Origin: CBDCCT01 sp965214995
GTDB taxonomy: Bacteria > Deinococcota > Deinococci > Deinococcales > Trueperaceae
Direction: 5' to 3'
NCBI GenBank assembly: GCA_965214995.1
Contig: CBDCCT010000002.1
Location: 1,488,001-1,552,000 of the forward strand
Length of the DNA: 64,000 nt
Below, in pieces: positions 33,580-43,132 of the stretch (the stretch's first letter is position 1; every line of letters starts with the position of its first letter). The notes below the pieces were generated by a model. The model worked only from the letters and a program-made list of their open reading frames with translations. It was not told the origin of the DNA and made no database searches. A program made the position numbers and the translations under genes.

Positions 33580-35523
33580 TTACCCCGGCTGCATCAACTT
33601 CTCCACCACACTCTTGTCTTCCAACGTACTAATGTCCCCCGCCGCTTCCTCCCCCGCCGCGATGTTGCGCAGCAAGCGGCGCATGATCTTGCCGCTTCTC
33701 GTTTTAGGCAGGGCGTCGGCGAAGCGGATTTCGTCGGGCTTGGCGATCGCGCCGATCTCTTTGGCGACGTGGTTGCGGAGTTCTTTGCGCAGGTCTTCGG
33801 AACCTTGCTGGGTGCCCTCGAGCGTCACAAACGCCACAATCCCCTGCCCCTTGACTTCGTCGGGCCGCCCCACCACCGCGGCCTCCGCGACGGTGGGGTG
33901 CGAGACGAGCGCCGACTCGACTTCCATCGTGCCGAGACGGTGTCCCGAGACGTTCACCACGTCGTCCACGCGGCCCATAATCCAGAAGTAGCCGTCCTCG
34001 TCACGCCGCGCACCGTCGCCCGCGAAATAGACGTGCGGGACCTCGGACCAGTATTGCGCGCGGTAGCGGTCGTCGTCGCCATAAACCGTCCTGAGCATCG
34101 AAGGCCAGGGGCGCTTGAGGACCAAATAGCCGCCGTCGTTTGCCGCCTGCTCAACGCCTTCCACGTCCACGATGGCGGGCTCCACGCCGAAAAAGGGCAG
34201 CCCCGCCGAGCCCGGCTTGGCGACGTGCGCGCCGGGAAGCGTGGTAATCATGATGCCGCCCGTTTCGGTCTGCCACCAGGTGTCTACAACAGGGCAGCGG
34301 TCCCCGCCGATGACGCGGCGATACCACATCCACGCCTCAGGGTTGATGGGTTCGCCGACGGTGCCCAACAAGCGCAGGGAGGATAGGTCATGCTTCTTAG
34401 GATGCTCGTCACCCTGCTTCATAAAAGCGCGAATCGCGGTGGGGGCGGTGTAAAAAACCGTCACCTTGTACTTGTTGACGAGTTCCCAAAGACGGTCCGG
34501 TCCGGGATAGGTAGGTGCGCCCTCGTACATCACCTGGGTCGCGCCGTTGAGCATCGGCCCGTAAACGATGTAGGAGTGCCCGGTAATCCAGCCCACGTCG
34601 GCGGTACACCAGAACACGTCGTCGTCGCGAAGGTCGAAGACGTATTTGGTTGTCAGATAGGTATAGACCATGTAGCCGCCCGTGGTGTGGAGCACGCCCT
34701 TGGGCTTGCCCGTCGAGCCCGAGGTGTAGAGGATGAACAAGGGGTCCTCGGCGTCCATCGGCTCGGCGGGGCACCCGTCGGACGCGTCCGCCACCGCCTC
34801 GTGATACCAGAAGTCGCGGCCCTCTTTCATGGTCACGTCGGTGTCGGTGCGCTTGACGACGAAGACGGTTTTGACGCTCGGGCAGCTCTCCAACGCCTCG
34901 TCCACCGCGGGCTTGAGCGGCAGGACGCTCCCGCGCCGGTTGCCGCCGTCGGCGGTGATGACGGCGACGGCCTCCGCGTCGTTGATGCGGTCACGCAACG
35001 CCGCCGCGCTAAAACCGCCAAAGACAACCGAATGCACCGCGCCGATGCGCGCGCAGGCGAGCATGGCGACGGCGGCCTCGGGGACCATCGGCATGTAAAT
35101 CGCTACCTTGTCGCCCTTGCCGATGCCCTTGGCTTTAAGCGCGTTGGCGAATTTGGACACTTCACGAAGCAGTTCGCGGTAGGTCAGCGTGCGCGCGTCG
35201 CTCGGCTCGCCCTCCCAGAGGATGGCGGTCTTATCGCCGTGCCCCCTCTCGATTTGATAGTCCAGCGCGTTGTAAGCGAGGTTGGTTTTGCCGCCGATGA
35301 ACCACTTGACGAAGGGTTCGTTCCACTCTTGCACCCTCTGCCAGGGCTCGAACCAGTGGAGTTCGCCCGCGACGTCGCTCCAAAAGGCGTCGGGATGCTC
35401 GAGCGACCACCTATAAAGCCGCTCATACTCCCCCGCGTCACTTATCCTGGCCCGCTCCCTAAACTCCTCGGACGGCTCAAAGGAGCGCGCCTCCTGCAAA
35501 ACCGATTCGATGCGTTCGGACAT
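33580..35523 (-). CDS. acs: Acetyl-CoA synthetase (AMP-forming)
   Basis: A 647-residue ANL-superfamily ligase that makes acetyl-CoA from acetate, ATP and CoA. The motif YTSGSTGKPKG (A3), DTWWQTETGG with the acetate-pocket Trp, and the C-terminal PKTRSGKIMRR with the catalytic, acetylation-controlled Lys are all present. The start is the ATG at 35523 after GGGAGGAAGG; an upstream frame extension of 38 codons has no conservation. A second Acs paralogue starts divergently about 190 bp away, so the two share a control region. The two proteins differ throughout, so they are not a recent duplication. Confidence 0.92.
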   Translation of the reverse strand: MSERIESVLQEARSFEPSEEFRERARISDAGEYERLYRWSLEHPDAFWSDVAGELHWFEPWQRVQEWNEPFVKWFIGGKTNLAYNALDYQIERGHGDKTAILWEGEPSDARTLTYRELLREVSKFANALKAKGIGKGDKVAIYMPMVPEAAVAMLACARIGAVHSVVFGGFSAAALRDRINDAEAVAVITADGGNRRGSVLPLKPAVDEALESCPSVKTVFVVKRTDTDVTMKEGRDFWYHEAVADASDGCPAEPMDAEDPLFILYTSGSTGKPKGVLHTTGGYMVYTYLTTKYVFDLRDDDVFWCTADVGWITGHSYIVYGPMLNGATQVMYEGAPTYPGPDRLWELVNKYKVTVFYTAPTAIRAFMKQGDEHPKKHDLSSLRLLGTVGEPINPEAWMWYRRVIGGDRCPVVDTWWQTETGGIMITTLPGAHVAKPGSAGLPFFGVEPAIVDVEGVEQAANDGGYLVLKRPWPSMLRTVYGDDDRYRAQYWSEVPHVYFAGDGARRDEDGYFWIMGRVDDVVNVSGHRLGTMEVESALVSHPTVAEAAVVGRPDEVKGQGIVAFVTLEGTQQGSEDLRKELRNHVAKEIGAIAKPDEIRFADALPKTRSGKIMRRLLRNIAAGEEAAGDISTLEDKSVVEKLMQPG

Positions 35524-35716
35524 CCTTCCTCCCTCGTTGAAACTTGTCTCAGTTGTTTTCGAGTTTACCCCACAAACCTCCTCCACACCTCGGCCCCATG
35601 CTTGACGTTCTGTTTTCATGCGGTTAGGATGGAACATCTTTCAGGCAATGTGTTTTAGGCAATGTGCGCTTCTGTAAATTTTTTAGGTTTCCCGTGGGCG
35701 AGAAAGGTAGCGGTGG

Positions 35717-37600
35717 ATGGCCGAAATTGAAGCGTTGCTCGGTGAACAGACGGTGGTCCGGCCTCCGGCGCGGGTGGCGGGAGCCGCCAAGCTGAAAAAT
35801 TATGCGGCGGTCTATAAAACGTCCACCGACGACGACGAAGCCAACAGCGCCTTTTGGGAGGAGGTGGCGGGACGCTTTCGCTGGGGCAAGCTCTGGGAAA
35901 GGGTGCGCGACTTTGACGGCGTCAACCACCGCTGGTTCGTGGGTGGGGCGACCAACATCACCCTAAACGCGCTCGACCGCCACGTCGAAGAGGGGCGGGG
36001 CGACAAAATCGCCTACATCTGGCTGGGTGAAGACGGTTCGGAGCGCGTCGTTTCCTACAGGATGCTCCTGCGGACGGTCAACCGCCTCGCCAACGGGCTT
36101 AAAAGTCTCGGCGTCGCCAAGGGTGACCGCGTGGTCATCTACATGCCGCTGACCTTGGAGGGCGTCGCCTCGATGCTCGCCTGCGCGCGTATCGGCGCGG
36201 TCCATAGCGTCGTCTACGCGGGTTTTGCGGCGGGCGCGTTGCGCGCTCGTATCGAGGACGCAGGCGCGAGAGTCGTTATCGCGGGGGATGTGGGTTACCG
36301 GCGCGGCAAGACGGTGGACCTGGGGACGATTGTCGGGAACGCGGTTAAACCCTTGGACTTTGTCGAGCACGTCGTAATGTTCCGGCGCGAGAGCGGGGAT
36401 TTAGGCCCCAAGGAGGTAGCTTTCGAAGAGCTTCTAAAACACTCCCCCCACTGCGAGCCCGAAATGGTGGACGCCGAGCATCCCCTCTACATCCTCTACA
36501 CCTCGGGCACCACGGGCAAACCCAAGGGCGTGGTGCATGTTCACGGCGGGTACATGGTCGGCACGGCGTATCACCTGGAAACGTTTTACGACCTCGGGCC
36601 GGACGACGTGTTCTGGTGCATGAGCGACATCGGCTGGGTGGTGGGGCACTCGTATATCGTTTACGCGCCGCTCGTCGGGGGCGTGACCACCCTGTTCCGC
36701 GAGGGCGCGCCCGACACGCCCCACCCCGGCGTCGCCTGGGAGATTGTCGAGCGTTACGGCGTGACCGCGATGTTCACCGCGCCCACGGCGATACGCATGT
36801 GGATGCGTTTCGGTGAGACTTACCCTGCTCGGCACGACCTCTCGAGCCTGCGCGTCCTCGCCGTGGCGGGCGAGCCCCTCAACCCCGAAGCCTTCCGCTG
36901 GGCGCAAGAGCACCTGGCGGGCGACCACGGCTTTGTGATGGACAACTGGTGGCAGACCGAACTGGGCGGGCCGACGCTGGGCACCTTAGTGACGCAGGAG
37001 CACAAACCCGGTTTCGTGGGGCGGCCCCTCCCCGGTGTCGAGGCGGAGGTGGTGGATGAAAACGGCGAGCCGCAACCCGCCAACACAGGCGGGCTCTTGG
37101 CGCTCACGCGGCCCTTCCCGCACATGCTGCGCACGGTCTACGGGGACCACGGGCGTTATGAGGCGGCTTGGTTGAAACCCGGCCTCTACTTAACAGGCGA
37201 CGTGGCAGTCCGCGACGAAGAGGGACGCTTTAGCGTCTTGGGCCGCGCGGACGACGTGCTCAGCGTCGCGGGGCACCGCATCGGCACCGCCGACGTGGAG
37301 TCCGCGCTCATCTCACATCCCGCCGTCGCCGAGGCGGCGGTCATCGGCGTGCCCGACGAGGTCAAGGGGGAGGCCATTCACGCCTTTGTGACGCCGCGGC
37401 AGGGTTTTGAAACGGGGGACGAACTGCAACGGGCGCTCATCCGCCACGTGAGGAACGAACTCGGCCCCATCGCCACACCCGCGGAGGTGACGTTTGTAGA
37501 GAGCTTGCCTAAAACCCGGAGCGGCAAAATCATGCGCCGTTTGTTAAAAGCGCAGGCGCTCGGGGAGGACCCTGGGGATACGTCGACGCTCGAGCGCTAA
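35717..37600 (+). CDS. Second acetyl-CoA synthetase-like enzyme (Acs/PrpE family)
   Basis: A 627-residue AMP-forming acyl-CoA synthetase. YTSGTTGKPKG, DNWWQTELGG and PKTRSGKIMRR mark the adenylation, acyl-pocket and C-terminal catalytic sites. The Trp of WWQTE, which limits Acs to acetate, is kept, so acetate remains the likely substrate, but the paralogue differs from the neighbouring Acs around the pocket (TELGGP instead of TETGGI) and could favour propionate or another short acid. GAAAGGT lies 9 nt before the ATG. It is divergent from acs, with about 190 bp between the start codons. Confidence 0.85.
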   Translation: MAEIEALLGEQTVVRPPARVAGAAKLKNYAAVYKTSTDDDEANSAFWEEVAGRFRWGKLWERVRDFDGVNHRWFVGGATNITLNALDRHVEEGRGDKIAYIWLGEDGSERVVSYRMLLRTVNRLANGLKSLGVAKGDRVVIYMPLTLEGVASMLACARIGAVHSVVYAGFAAGALRARIEDAGARVVIAGDVGYRRGKTVDLGTIVGNAVKPLDFVEHVVMFRRESGDLGPKEVAFEELLKHSPHCEPEMVDAEHPLYILYTSGTTGKPKGVVHVHGGYMVGTAYHLETFYDLGPDDVFWCMSDIGWVVGHSYIVYAPLVGGVTTLFREGAPDTPHPGVAWEIVERYGVTAMFTAPTAIRMWMRFGETYPARHDLSSLRVLAVAGEPLNPEAFRWAQEHLAGDHGFVMDNWWQTELGGPTLGTLVTQEHKPGFVGRPLPGVEAEVVDENGEPQPANTGGLLALTRPFPHMLRTVYGDHGRYEAAWLKPGLYLTGDVAVRDEEGRFSVLGRADDVLSVAGHRIGTADVESALISHPAVAEAAVIGVPDEVKGEAIHAFVTPRQGFETGDELQRALIRHVRNELGPIATPAEVTFVESLPKTRSGKIMRRLLKAQALGEDPGDTSTLER

Positions 37601-37641
37601 GTGTAGCTATGCCGTAAAGAGCAAACCGACTGAGGAGACCG

Positions 37642-38022
37642 GTGTATATCCTCCGAAGACTGTTGTGGGTGGACTGCACCGCTGGCGCGCTCGCCGGGGT
37701 GGCGGTGATAACGCTCAGCGGGTGGCTCAGTCAGTTGCACGCGCTGCCGCGAGGACTGCTCCTCTTCACAGGCGCGGTCAACTTAGTGTATGCGTCCTAC
37801 TCCTTCTCGCTCGTCGTCCGAACCGAACGGCCAAAGTACCTCATCTACCTGCTGGTGTTCGCAAACCTGACCTGGGCCGTCATTTGTCTGAGTCTGGCGG
37901 TAATCTTCTTGGAATCAGTTACGCTGTTTGGGATCGGGCACCTGGTCGGCGAGGCCGTTTTCGTCGGCGGTTTGGCGACTTTGGAGTGGAGCCAACGGGA
38001 GCAACTCCTTACGGCGGCCTGA
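37642..38022 (+). CDS. Small four-TM membrane protein, unknown function
   Basis: A 126-residue protein with four predicted TM helices (about residues 12-32, 40-60, 68-90 and 92-112) and short charged loops such as RTERPK. It starts at GTG after TGAGGAGA. I recognise no family-specific motif beyond a single His in FGIGHLVGE. It follows the second Acs gene by 41 bp on the same strand and could be co-transcribed, but acetate transport is not supported, since it is far smaller than known acetate permeases. Confidence 0.6.
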   Translation: MYILRRLLWVDCTAGALAGVAVITLSGWLSQLHALPRGLLLFTGAVNLVYASYSFSLVVRTERPKYLIYLLVFANLTWAVICLSLAVIFLESVTLFGIGHLVGEAVFVGGLATLEWSQREQLLTAA

Positions 38023-38044
38023 CCACCGGTCTGCTTACATCCGT

Positions 38045-38758
38045 CTAAAGCGCCAAGAATTCGCGCTGTAATTCCTCGCTCGAGAGCACCTCGTCGGGCA
38101 CGCCCGTAAAGACTATTTGCCCCTCGTCGATAATCGCCACACGGTCAGCGATTTGGAGCGCCGCCACCGCGTTCTGCTCGACTAGAATAATGGTCAGCCC
38201 GGCCTCCTTCATGGTCGCCATGATGCCCTCGATTTCGCGCACAATTTGCGGGGCCAGTCCTTCGTAAGGCTCGTCTAACAAGAGCAGCGAGAGGTCTCGA
38301 GCCAAGGCGCGGGCGATGGCTAACATCTGCTGCTCGCCGCCCGAAAGGGTGACCCCCTCCTGACGGCGGCGCTCGGCGAGGCGCGGGAAGTGTTCGTAGA
38401 TGCGCTCCAAAGGCCAGCCGCTGCCCGGCGCGATCTGCGCCAGCGTGAGGTTTTGCTCGACGGTCAAGCCGGGGATGATGCGGCGGTCTTCGGGCACCAG
38501 CGAGACGCCGCGCTGCGCCGCTTTGTGGGTGGACAGCGGGTGGATGGCTTCTCCTTTGAGGTAGATTTCGCCCCCCCTCAGGCTGGGTTGGGACGCTCGA
38601 GCGACGGCGCGCAAGGTGGTCGTCTTGCCCGCGCCGTTGCGACCCAACAGCGTCAAAATCTCGTTTTCGGCGACGCTGAAGGAGATGCCTTGCAAGATGT
38701 GGCTGTCGCCGTAGTAGGCTTGCAAGTCACGGCACTCGAAGTAGGCGCGCGCGCTCAC
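38045..38758 (-). CDS. livF: Liv-type ABC transporter ATPase 2
   Basis: A 237-residue ABC ATPase of the LivF class. GRNGAGKTT is Walker A, TLSGGEQQMLAIARAL the signature and LLLLDEPYEGLAPQIV the LivF-type Walker B with the typical APQ extension. It pairs with LivG to power uptake through LivHM. GTG start inside a GTGA overlap with livG. It is the last gene of a five-gene minus-strand operon (binding protein, livH, livM, livG, livF). Confidence 0.93.
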   Translation of the reverse strand: MSARAYFECRDLQAYYGDSHILQGISFSVAENEILTLLGRNGAGKTTTLRAVARASQPSLRGGEIYLKGEAIHPLSTHKAAQRGVSLVPEDRRIIPGLTVEQNLTLAQIAPGSGWPLERIYEHFPRLAERRRQEGVTLSGGEQQMLAIARALARDLSLLLLDEPYEGLAPQIVREIEGIMATMKEAGLTIILVEQNAVAALQIADRVAIIDEGQIVFTGVPDEVLSSEELQREFLAL

Positions 38759-39510
38759 AGCTCCACCCCGCCCAGATAGGCTTCTTGCACGGCCTCGTCA
38801 TTTTTTACCTCGTCGGGCGTGCCGTGCGCAATGACGCGGCCCTGGTGCATGACGGTGATTTCGTCGGAGAGGGAAAAGACCACCTTCATGTCGTGCTCGA
38901 TGACGACCTGGGTCATGCCCTTTCGTCCCAACTTTTGCAAAAGTTCGATGGTCGTTTGGGTCTCCTGTTGCGACATCCCGGCGGTGGGCTCGTCCAAAAG
39001 CAGCAGGCGGGGGCCGTGCGCCAGGCAGATGGCGAGCTCGAGCCGCCGCTTGTCGCCGTGCGAGAGGTGACCGGCCTCGAGGTCGGGCATGTTGTCTAAA
39101 TCCACCTCGGCAAGCGCCTCCTCGGCGGCGGCGACCGCGTCTCGGCGGCGGGCGGGTCGCTGAAAAAAATTGAAGCGGAAGGAGCCGTCGCGCGCCGCCA
39201 AGGCGGCGATGGTGACGTTGTCCAGAAGCGACATCGCGGGGTAGATGGCGGGGCTCTGGAACACCCTCGCCACCCCCATCTGGTTGATTTCAAACGCCCG
39301 CCGCCCCACGATGGAGTGGCCGCTGAAAACGATATCGCCGCTGTCGGGCCTCAAGCTGCCGATGAGCAAATTGAGCAGCGTGGATTTGCCCGCGCCGTTG
39401 GGGCCGATGATGCTGTGGGAGCTGCCCTCGTGTACCTTTAAGCTCACGTCGTTGGTGGCGGTGAGGCCGCCGAAACGTTTGAAGAGGCGATTCACCTCGA
39501 GCAGGGCCAT
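38755..39510 (-). CDS. livG: Liv-type ABC transporter ATPase 1
   Basis: A 251-residue ABC ATPase of the LivG class. GPNGAGKST is Walker A, HLSHGDKRRLELAICLA the LivG-type signature (SHGDKR in place of SGGQ) and LLLLDEPTAGM Walker B. LivG-class proteins carry a C-terminal extension (HQGRVIAHGTPDEV). The gene directly follows livM and overlaps livF by 4 nt, so all three are translationally linked. Confidence 0.93.
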   Translation of the reverse strand: MALLEVNRLFKRFGGLTATNDVSLKVHEGSSHSIIGPNGAGKSTLLNLLIGSLRPDSGDIVFSGHSIVGRRAFEINQMGVARVFQSPAIYPAMSLLDNVTIAALAARDGSFRFNFFQRPARRRDAVAAAEEALAEVDLDNMPDLEAGHLSHGDKRRLELAICLAHGPRLLLLDEPTAGMSQQETQTTIELLQKLGRKGMTQVVIEHDMKVVFSLSDEITVMHQGRVIAHGTPDEVKNDEAVQEAYLGGVEL

Positions 39511-40545
39511 TCACGACTCCCTGGCGGGGTCTGGACTGGGGGCGTCTTGGCTCTTTTTGGCGGGAACCGGCGCGCCGTTGCGAGACCGGAACAAGTAGCG
39601 CAGGCTGCCGACCACGCCGCCGGGCAAAAAGATGACGAAGCCCATAAAGATGAGGCCCAAAATCAGGTTCCACTGCCCGGTCACGGCGGAGAGGACGTTT
39701 TCTAAGTACAACACGATGCCCGCGCCGATCATCGGGCCAAAGAGCGTACCGACCCCGCCGATAACCGACATGATGACAATTTCACCGGAGGTGGTCCAGT
39801 GCAAACTTTCGGTCGGCACGTACGTCTCATAAGCAGCGTAGAGCGTCCCGGCGAGCCCGGCGTAAAGGCCGCTTATCACAAACGCCATCAGCTTATAGCG
39901 AAAAACGTTGACGCCCGTAAAGCTGAGCCGCGTCTCGTTGGTCTTGATGCCGCGCAGGATGAGCCCGTAGGGCGAGCTTTTGATGCGCCGGGCTAAGTAA
40001 AAAGCCAGCAGCGTCCAGGCGGCCACGAACGCGTGCATCCCGTAGCCCTCCAACGGCGTCCCTAACAGCTTCGGACTGGGGATGCCGGTCAAGCCGTTGT
40101 CGCCGCCCGTCCAGGTTTGCAGGGGCGAGAGCACGAGGTAGTAAAACATCTCGGCAAAGGCCAGCGTGAGGATCGCAAAGTAGATGCCGTGCCGCCGCAG
40201 GGTGATGAGGCCCAAGAGCCAGGCAATCACCCCCACCACCAGCACCCCGAGGAGCATGGCGATGAGCAGGCTGTTGCTCACGTGCAGCAGGTAGTACCCC
40301 GTGACGTAGGCACCGAGGCCCCAAAAGGCGGCGTGGCCGAACGAGAGCAGGCCGGTAAAGCCGATAAGGATGTCGAAGCCGAGCGCAAAAATCCCCCAGA
40401 TGAGAAAGCGCGTCGCCAACTGCTCATAAGCGCCGATGAGCGGCATGAGCCAGGGCAGGGCGAAAAACACCGCCGCCGCGACGCCCATGATGACGAACTC
40501 GCGTGCCGGAGAGGCGGACCTGTTGGGGGTGCGCCGCCGACTCAC
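39511..40545 (-). CDS. livM: Liv-type ABC transporter permease LivM
   Basis: A 344-residue permease with about ten TM helices. GFTGLLSFGHAAFWGLGAYVTGY is the LivM EAA-like region (in two pieces, GFTGLLSFGHAAF and WGLGAYVTGY), and TGVNVFRYKLMAFVISGLYAGLAG the C-terminal counterpart. The open frame runs much further upstream, but that part is antisense-like sequence within livH. The GTG at 40545 forms a GTGA overlap with the livH stop and is the better start. The C-terminal tail (about residues 320-344) is charged. Confidence 0.88.
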   Translation of the reverse strand: MSRRRTPNRSASPAREFVIMGVAAAVFFALPWLMPLIGAYEQLATRFLIWGIFALGFDILIGFTGLLSFGHAAFWGLGAYVTGYYLLHVSNSLLIAMLLGVLVVGVIAWLLGLITLRRHGIYFAILTLAFAEMFYYLVLSPLQTWTGGDNGLTGIPSPKLLGTPLEGYGMHAFVAAWTLLAFYLARRIKSSPYGLILRGIKTNETRLSFTGVNVFRYKLMAFVISGLYAGLAGTLYAAYETYVPTESLHWTTSGEIVIMSVIGGVGTLFGPMIGAGIVLYLENVLSAVTGQWNLILGLIFMGFVIFLPGGVVGSLRYLFRSRNGAPVPAKKSQDAPSPDPARES

Positions 40546-41417
40546 TCGTGATACCCCTGCATCCCGAACAAACCGCGCGGCCTCCAGGAGAGCACCACGG
40601 CGGCGACCAGATAGATAATCACCTGCGAAATGGGCGGATAAACGAGCACCGCCAGGCTCTGCGCCTCGCCCATCAGCAGCCCGGCCAGAACCGCGCCGGG
40701 AAGGCTGCCCATGCCGCCTATCACGACCACCAGGAACGACGGGACGAGCACGGCCATGCCCGCCTCGGGATTGATAGAGTAGGCGGGGCCGCCCATGATG
40801 CCCGCGATACCGGCCAGAAGCGCGCCGACGCCGAACACCAGAGTAAAGCGGCGGGTCACGTTGATGCCCAAAAGTCGCAGCATCTCGGGGTCGCGCATCC
40901 CGGCGCGGATCACCAAGCCGAAGCGGGTAAAGCGCAACAAGAGGTAGATGGCAAGCACGACGACGATGGTCACGACCACAATGACAAGCCGCCAGGGCGG
41001 GTAGTAGCCGATGCCGATGTCGATAGGAATCATCCCCCATTGGGGCGGCGGGAACTGCCGGGTGGTGCCGCCGAAGAGGGTGCGGGCGATTTCTTGCACC
41101 ACCAGCGCCAGCCCGAAGGTCACCAGAATCTGATCGGTCACCGGGCGTTTGTAAAAAAATTGGATGAGGCCGCGCTCGAGCACCACCCCCACCAAAAAGA
41201 GACCGAGCGGCACGAGGATGATGACCCACCACCAGCCGAGAGAACCTGCGACGACCACGCCCGCGTAAGCGGCGACCATATAGAGCGCGCCGTGGGCGAA
41301 GTTGGCGACACCCAGGGTGCCGAAAATAAGCGTCAGGCCGAGCGCGATGAGCACGTAAATCGCGCCTATCTGGAGACCGGTGAGCAGTTGCAGGGCGAGC
41401 TGAGCGGGTTCAATCAT
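40542..41417 (-). CDS. livH: Liv-type ABC transporter permease LivH
   Basis: A 291-residue permease with about eight TM helices. ALQLLTGLQIGAIYVLIALGLTLIFGTLGVANFAHG is present in pieces as the N-terminal LivH segment (IGAIYVLIALGLTLIFGTLG, then ANFAHGAL), and GINVTRRFTLVFGVGALLAG is the EAA-like loop. It forms the membrane channel with LivM for branched-chain amino acids, amides or urea. It follows the binding-protein gene across a strong intercistronic hairpin, which may lower its expression relative to the binding protein. Confidence 0.92.
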   Translation of the reverse strand: MIEPAQLALQLLTGLQIGAIYVLIALGLTLIFGTLGVANFAHGALYMVAAYAGVVVAGSLGWWWVIILVPLGLFLVGVVLERGLIQFFYKRPVTDQILVTFGLALVVQEIARTLFGGTTRQFPPPQWGMIPIDIGIGYYPPWRLVIVVVTIVVVLAIYLLLRFTRFGLVIRAGMRDPEMLRLLGINVTRRFTLVFGVGALLAGIAGIMGGPAYSINPEAGMAVLVPSFLVVVIGGMGSLPGAVLAGLLMGEAQSLAVLVYPPISQVIIYLVAAVVLSWRPRGLFGMQGYHE

Positions 41418-41427
41418 AAGGACCAGG

Positions 41428-41464
41428 GGGACGCCCGCCGCGTACTAGCACGGGCGGGCGTCCC
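41428..41464 (-). promoter_or_regulatory. Intercistronic hairpin between the binding protein and livH
   Basis: Perfect 12-bp arms (GGGACGCCCGCC at 41428-41439 and GGCGGGCGTCCC at 41453-41464) with a 13-nt loop and no T-tract. In the operon RNA it would protect the binding-protein message from 3' decay, giving excess binding protein over permease. Confidence 0.7.
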
Positions 41465-41475
41465 GACCGAGGCGC

Positions 41476-42900
41476 TTAGCCCGGCTCGTACGCGCCTAAC
41501 TCGCCGGGGAAAAAGTCACACGCGTAGTCGAGGCTGGCGCGCGGCACCTGCTCCACGATGTTGAGCAGGTCGTATTCGCTTGAGCGCTCCGAGGGCGCCT
41601 TGCCCTGCACCACCACGATGTCGTGAAAAGCTTGGTGGTCGCAGCCGCGGTAGAGCAGCGTGCCGGGGCCGACGCCCTCGACCTCGTAGTCCTCGAGCGC
41701 CCTGATCACTTCGGGCGGATAGAAGGTGCCCGCGCGCTCGACCGCGTCGGAGTAGAGGATGGTCTGCACGTAGGCGGTCTGCGCCGAGTTCGAGGGCGGG
41801 AAGCCGTACGCCTCCTCAAACGTCCTGGTAAAAATCGCCGAGGCCGGGTCGTCAAGCTTATAGTCCCAGTTGGCGGTGCCGTAGATGCCCTCGATAGAGT
41901 CGCCCGCGCCCTGCGCCATAAGGCGACTAAAGAGCGGCACCACCACTTCCATCCTCTTACCGTTCACGTCACGGTCGCGCATCCCGAAGCGCACCGCCTG
42001 GGTGAGCGAGTTGACCATGTCTTGGCCGTAGTGGTTCAGCACCAGCACGTCGGCGTCGCTGTTTAGCACCGCGGTGAGGTACTGGCTGTAGTCGGTGGAG
42101 CCGAGCGGCGTCATAATGTTGCGGACCGTGCTCCAACCTTGGTTTTCGGTGGACGATTGCATCGACTCGAGCTGGGTGTGGCCCCAGGTGTAGTCGGCGG
42201 TAAGGTGAAAGGCGCGCCGGTCCGCGCCGTAGGCGTTGGACAAGATGGGGCCCAGGGCCTGGCCCGACATGTAGGCGTTGAAAAAGTGCCTAAAGCCGTA
42301 GCGCCGCCGGTCCTTGCCGGTGGTGTCGTTCGAGTGCGACAGCCCCACCATGTAGATAACGCCGGTTTCTTGCGCCAGGTACTGCTGCGCGATGGCGACG
42401 GCCGAGCTCGAGCAGCCCGAGAACATGATCACGTTGTCGCGCTCGATCATGCGCCGCGCCGAGGCCCGCGCCGCGTCCGGGTCGGTCTGGGTGTCGCCCT
42501 GCACGAAGGTCACTTTCTTGCCCAGCACGCCCTGCCCGGTGAGCGATGAGGGTTGGAGCGTCTCCAGCATCCCGCCCCCCTCGTTGAGGTGTTTGACGGC
42601 GAGCTCATAGGCGCGCAGTTCGTCGGCACCCTCGTCCGCGTAAGCGCCGGTCAGGGGCACGTTGAAGCCGTAGACCACATTAGGACCGTTGACGGGGAAG
42701 TTCCCCAAGGCCGGATAGTCCTGGGCGAAAGCGAAGCCGCCGAGACGGCCCGTTAACGCGAGGCCGCCCGCGACGCCGACGCCCGCCTTGATAAAGTTGC
42801 GGCGGCTGAGAGGGTTTTTAGCTTCCCCGCCAGCGCCGGAACGCTTCTTTATGGCCGCCTTTTGCTGAGAGGGTTTTTTTGTGCCATCGTCGTTCGCCAT
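41476..42900 (-). CDS. ABC transporter substrate-binding protein, Liv/amide type (Tat-exported)
   Basis: A 474-residue periplasmic-binding protein of type I fold. The start is the ATG at 42900, placed 7 nt after GAGGAGG; an in-frame ATG at 42906 is too close to that SD. The N-terminus is a twin-arginine signal: LSRRNFIKAGVGVAGGLALTG, in two pieces LSRRNFIKAG and VGVAGGLALTG. The mature part has GFNVPLTGAYADEG, FVQGDTQTDPDAARASARRMI, and ends with ASLDYACDFFPGELG. The pattern resembles AmiC/FmdD/urea-type Liv binding proteins, so branched-chain amino acids, amides or urea are all possible. It is the promoter-proximal gene of the operon. Confidence 0.85.
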   Translation of the reverse strand: MANDDGTKKPSQQKAAIKKRSGAGGEAKNPLSRRNFIKAGVGVAGGLALTGRLGGFAFAQDYPALGNFPVNGPNVVYGFNVPLTGAYADEGADELRAYELAVKHLNEGGGMLETLQPSSLTGQGVLGKKVTFVQGDTQTDPDAARASARRMIERDNVIMFSGCSSSAVAIAQQYLAQETGVIYMVGLSHSNDTTGKDRRRYGFRHFFNAYMSGQALGPILSNAYGADRRAFHLTADYTWGHTQLESMQSSTENQGWSTVRNIMTPLGSTDYSQYLTAVLNSDADVLVLNHYGQDMVNSLTQAVRFGMRDRDVNGKRMEVVVPLFSRLMAQGAGDSIEGIYGTANWDYKLDDPASAIFTRTFEEAYGFPPSNSAQTAYVQTILYSDAVERAGTFYPPEVIRALEDYEVEGVGPGTLLYRGCDHQAFHDIVVVQGKAPSERSSEYDLLNIVEQVPRASLDYACDFFPGELGAYEPG

Positions 42901-43132
42901 GCTCATACCTCCTCGGTACATTTGGCCTTACCCGGCTACGCGCATCACAACTGATGCAGCAACTAACGCAGCCGCGCAGAGCGGCAACCCTGCGTATACA
43001 GCAGGTAACACCCTGGTTTAAGCGAGATTCAATCTACAAGGTATCGTTTAGAACAAGGTCTAAAGAACGGTACCTGCGCCGAATCCACTCTACGTCTCTG
43101 GAACCCGCTATATTTTAGAGCGTTCACTCTGC

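Noticed and set aside
34390..35658. Plus-strand frame of 422 codons opposite acs
   Set aside because: Shadow of the conserved acs gene, caused by high GC content; no recognisable domain.
40546..41232. Long upstream frame fused to livM
   Set aside because: It is the other frame of livH. The GTGA overlap at 40542-40545 is the natural livM start.
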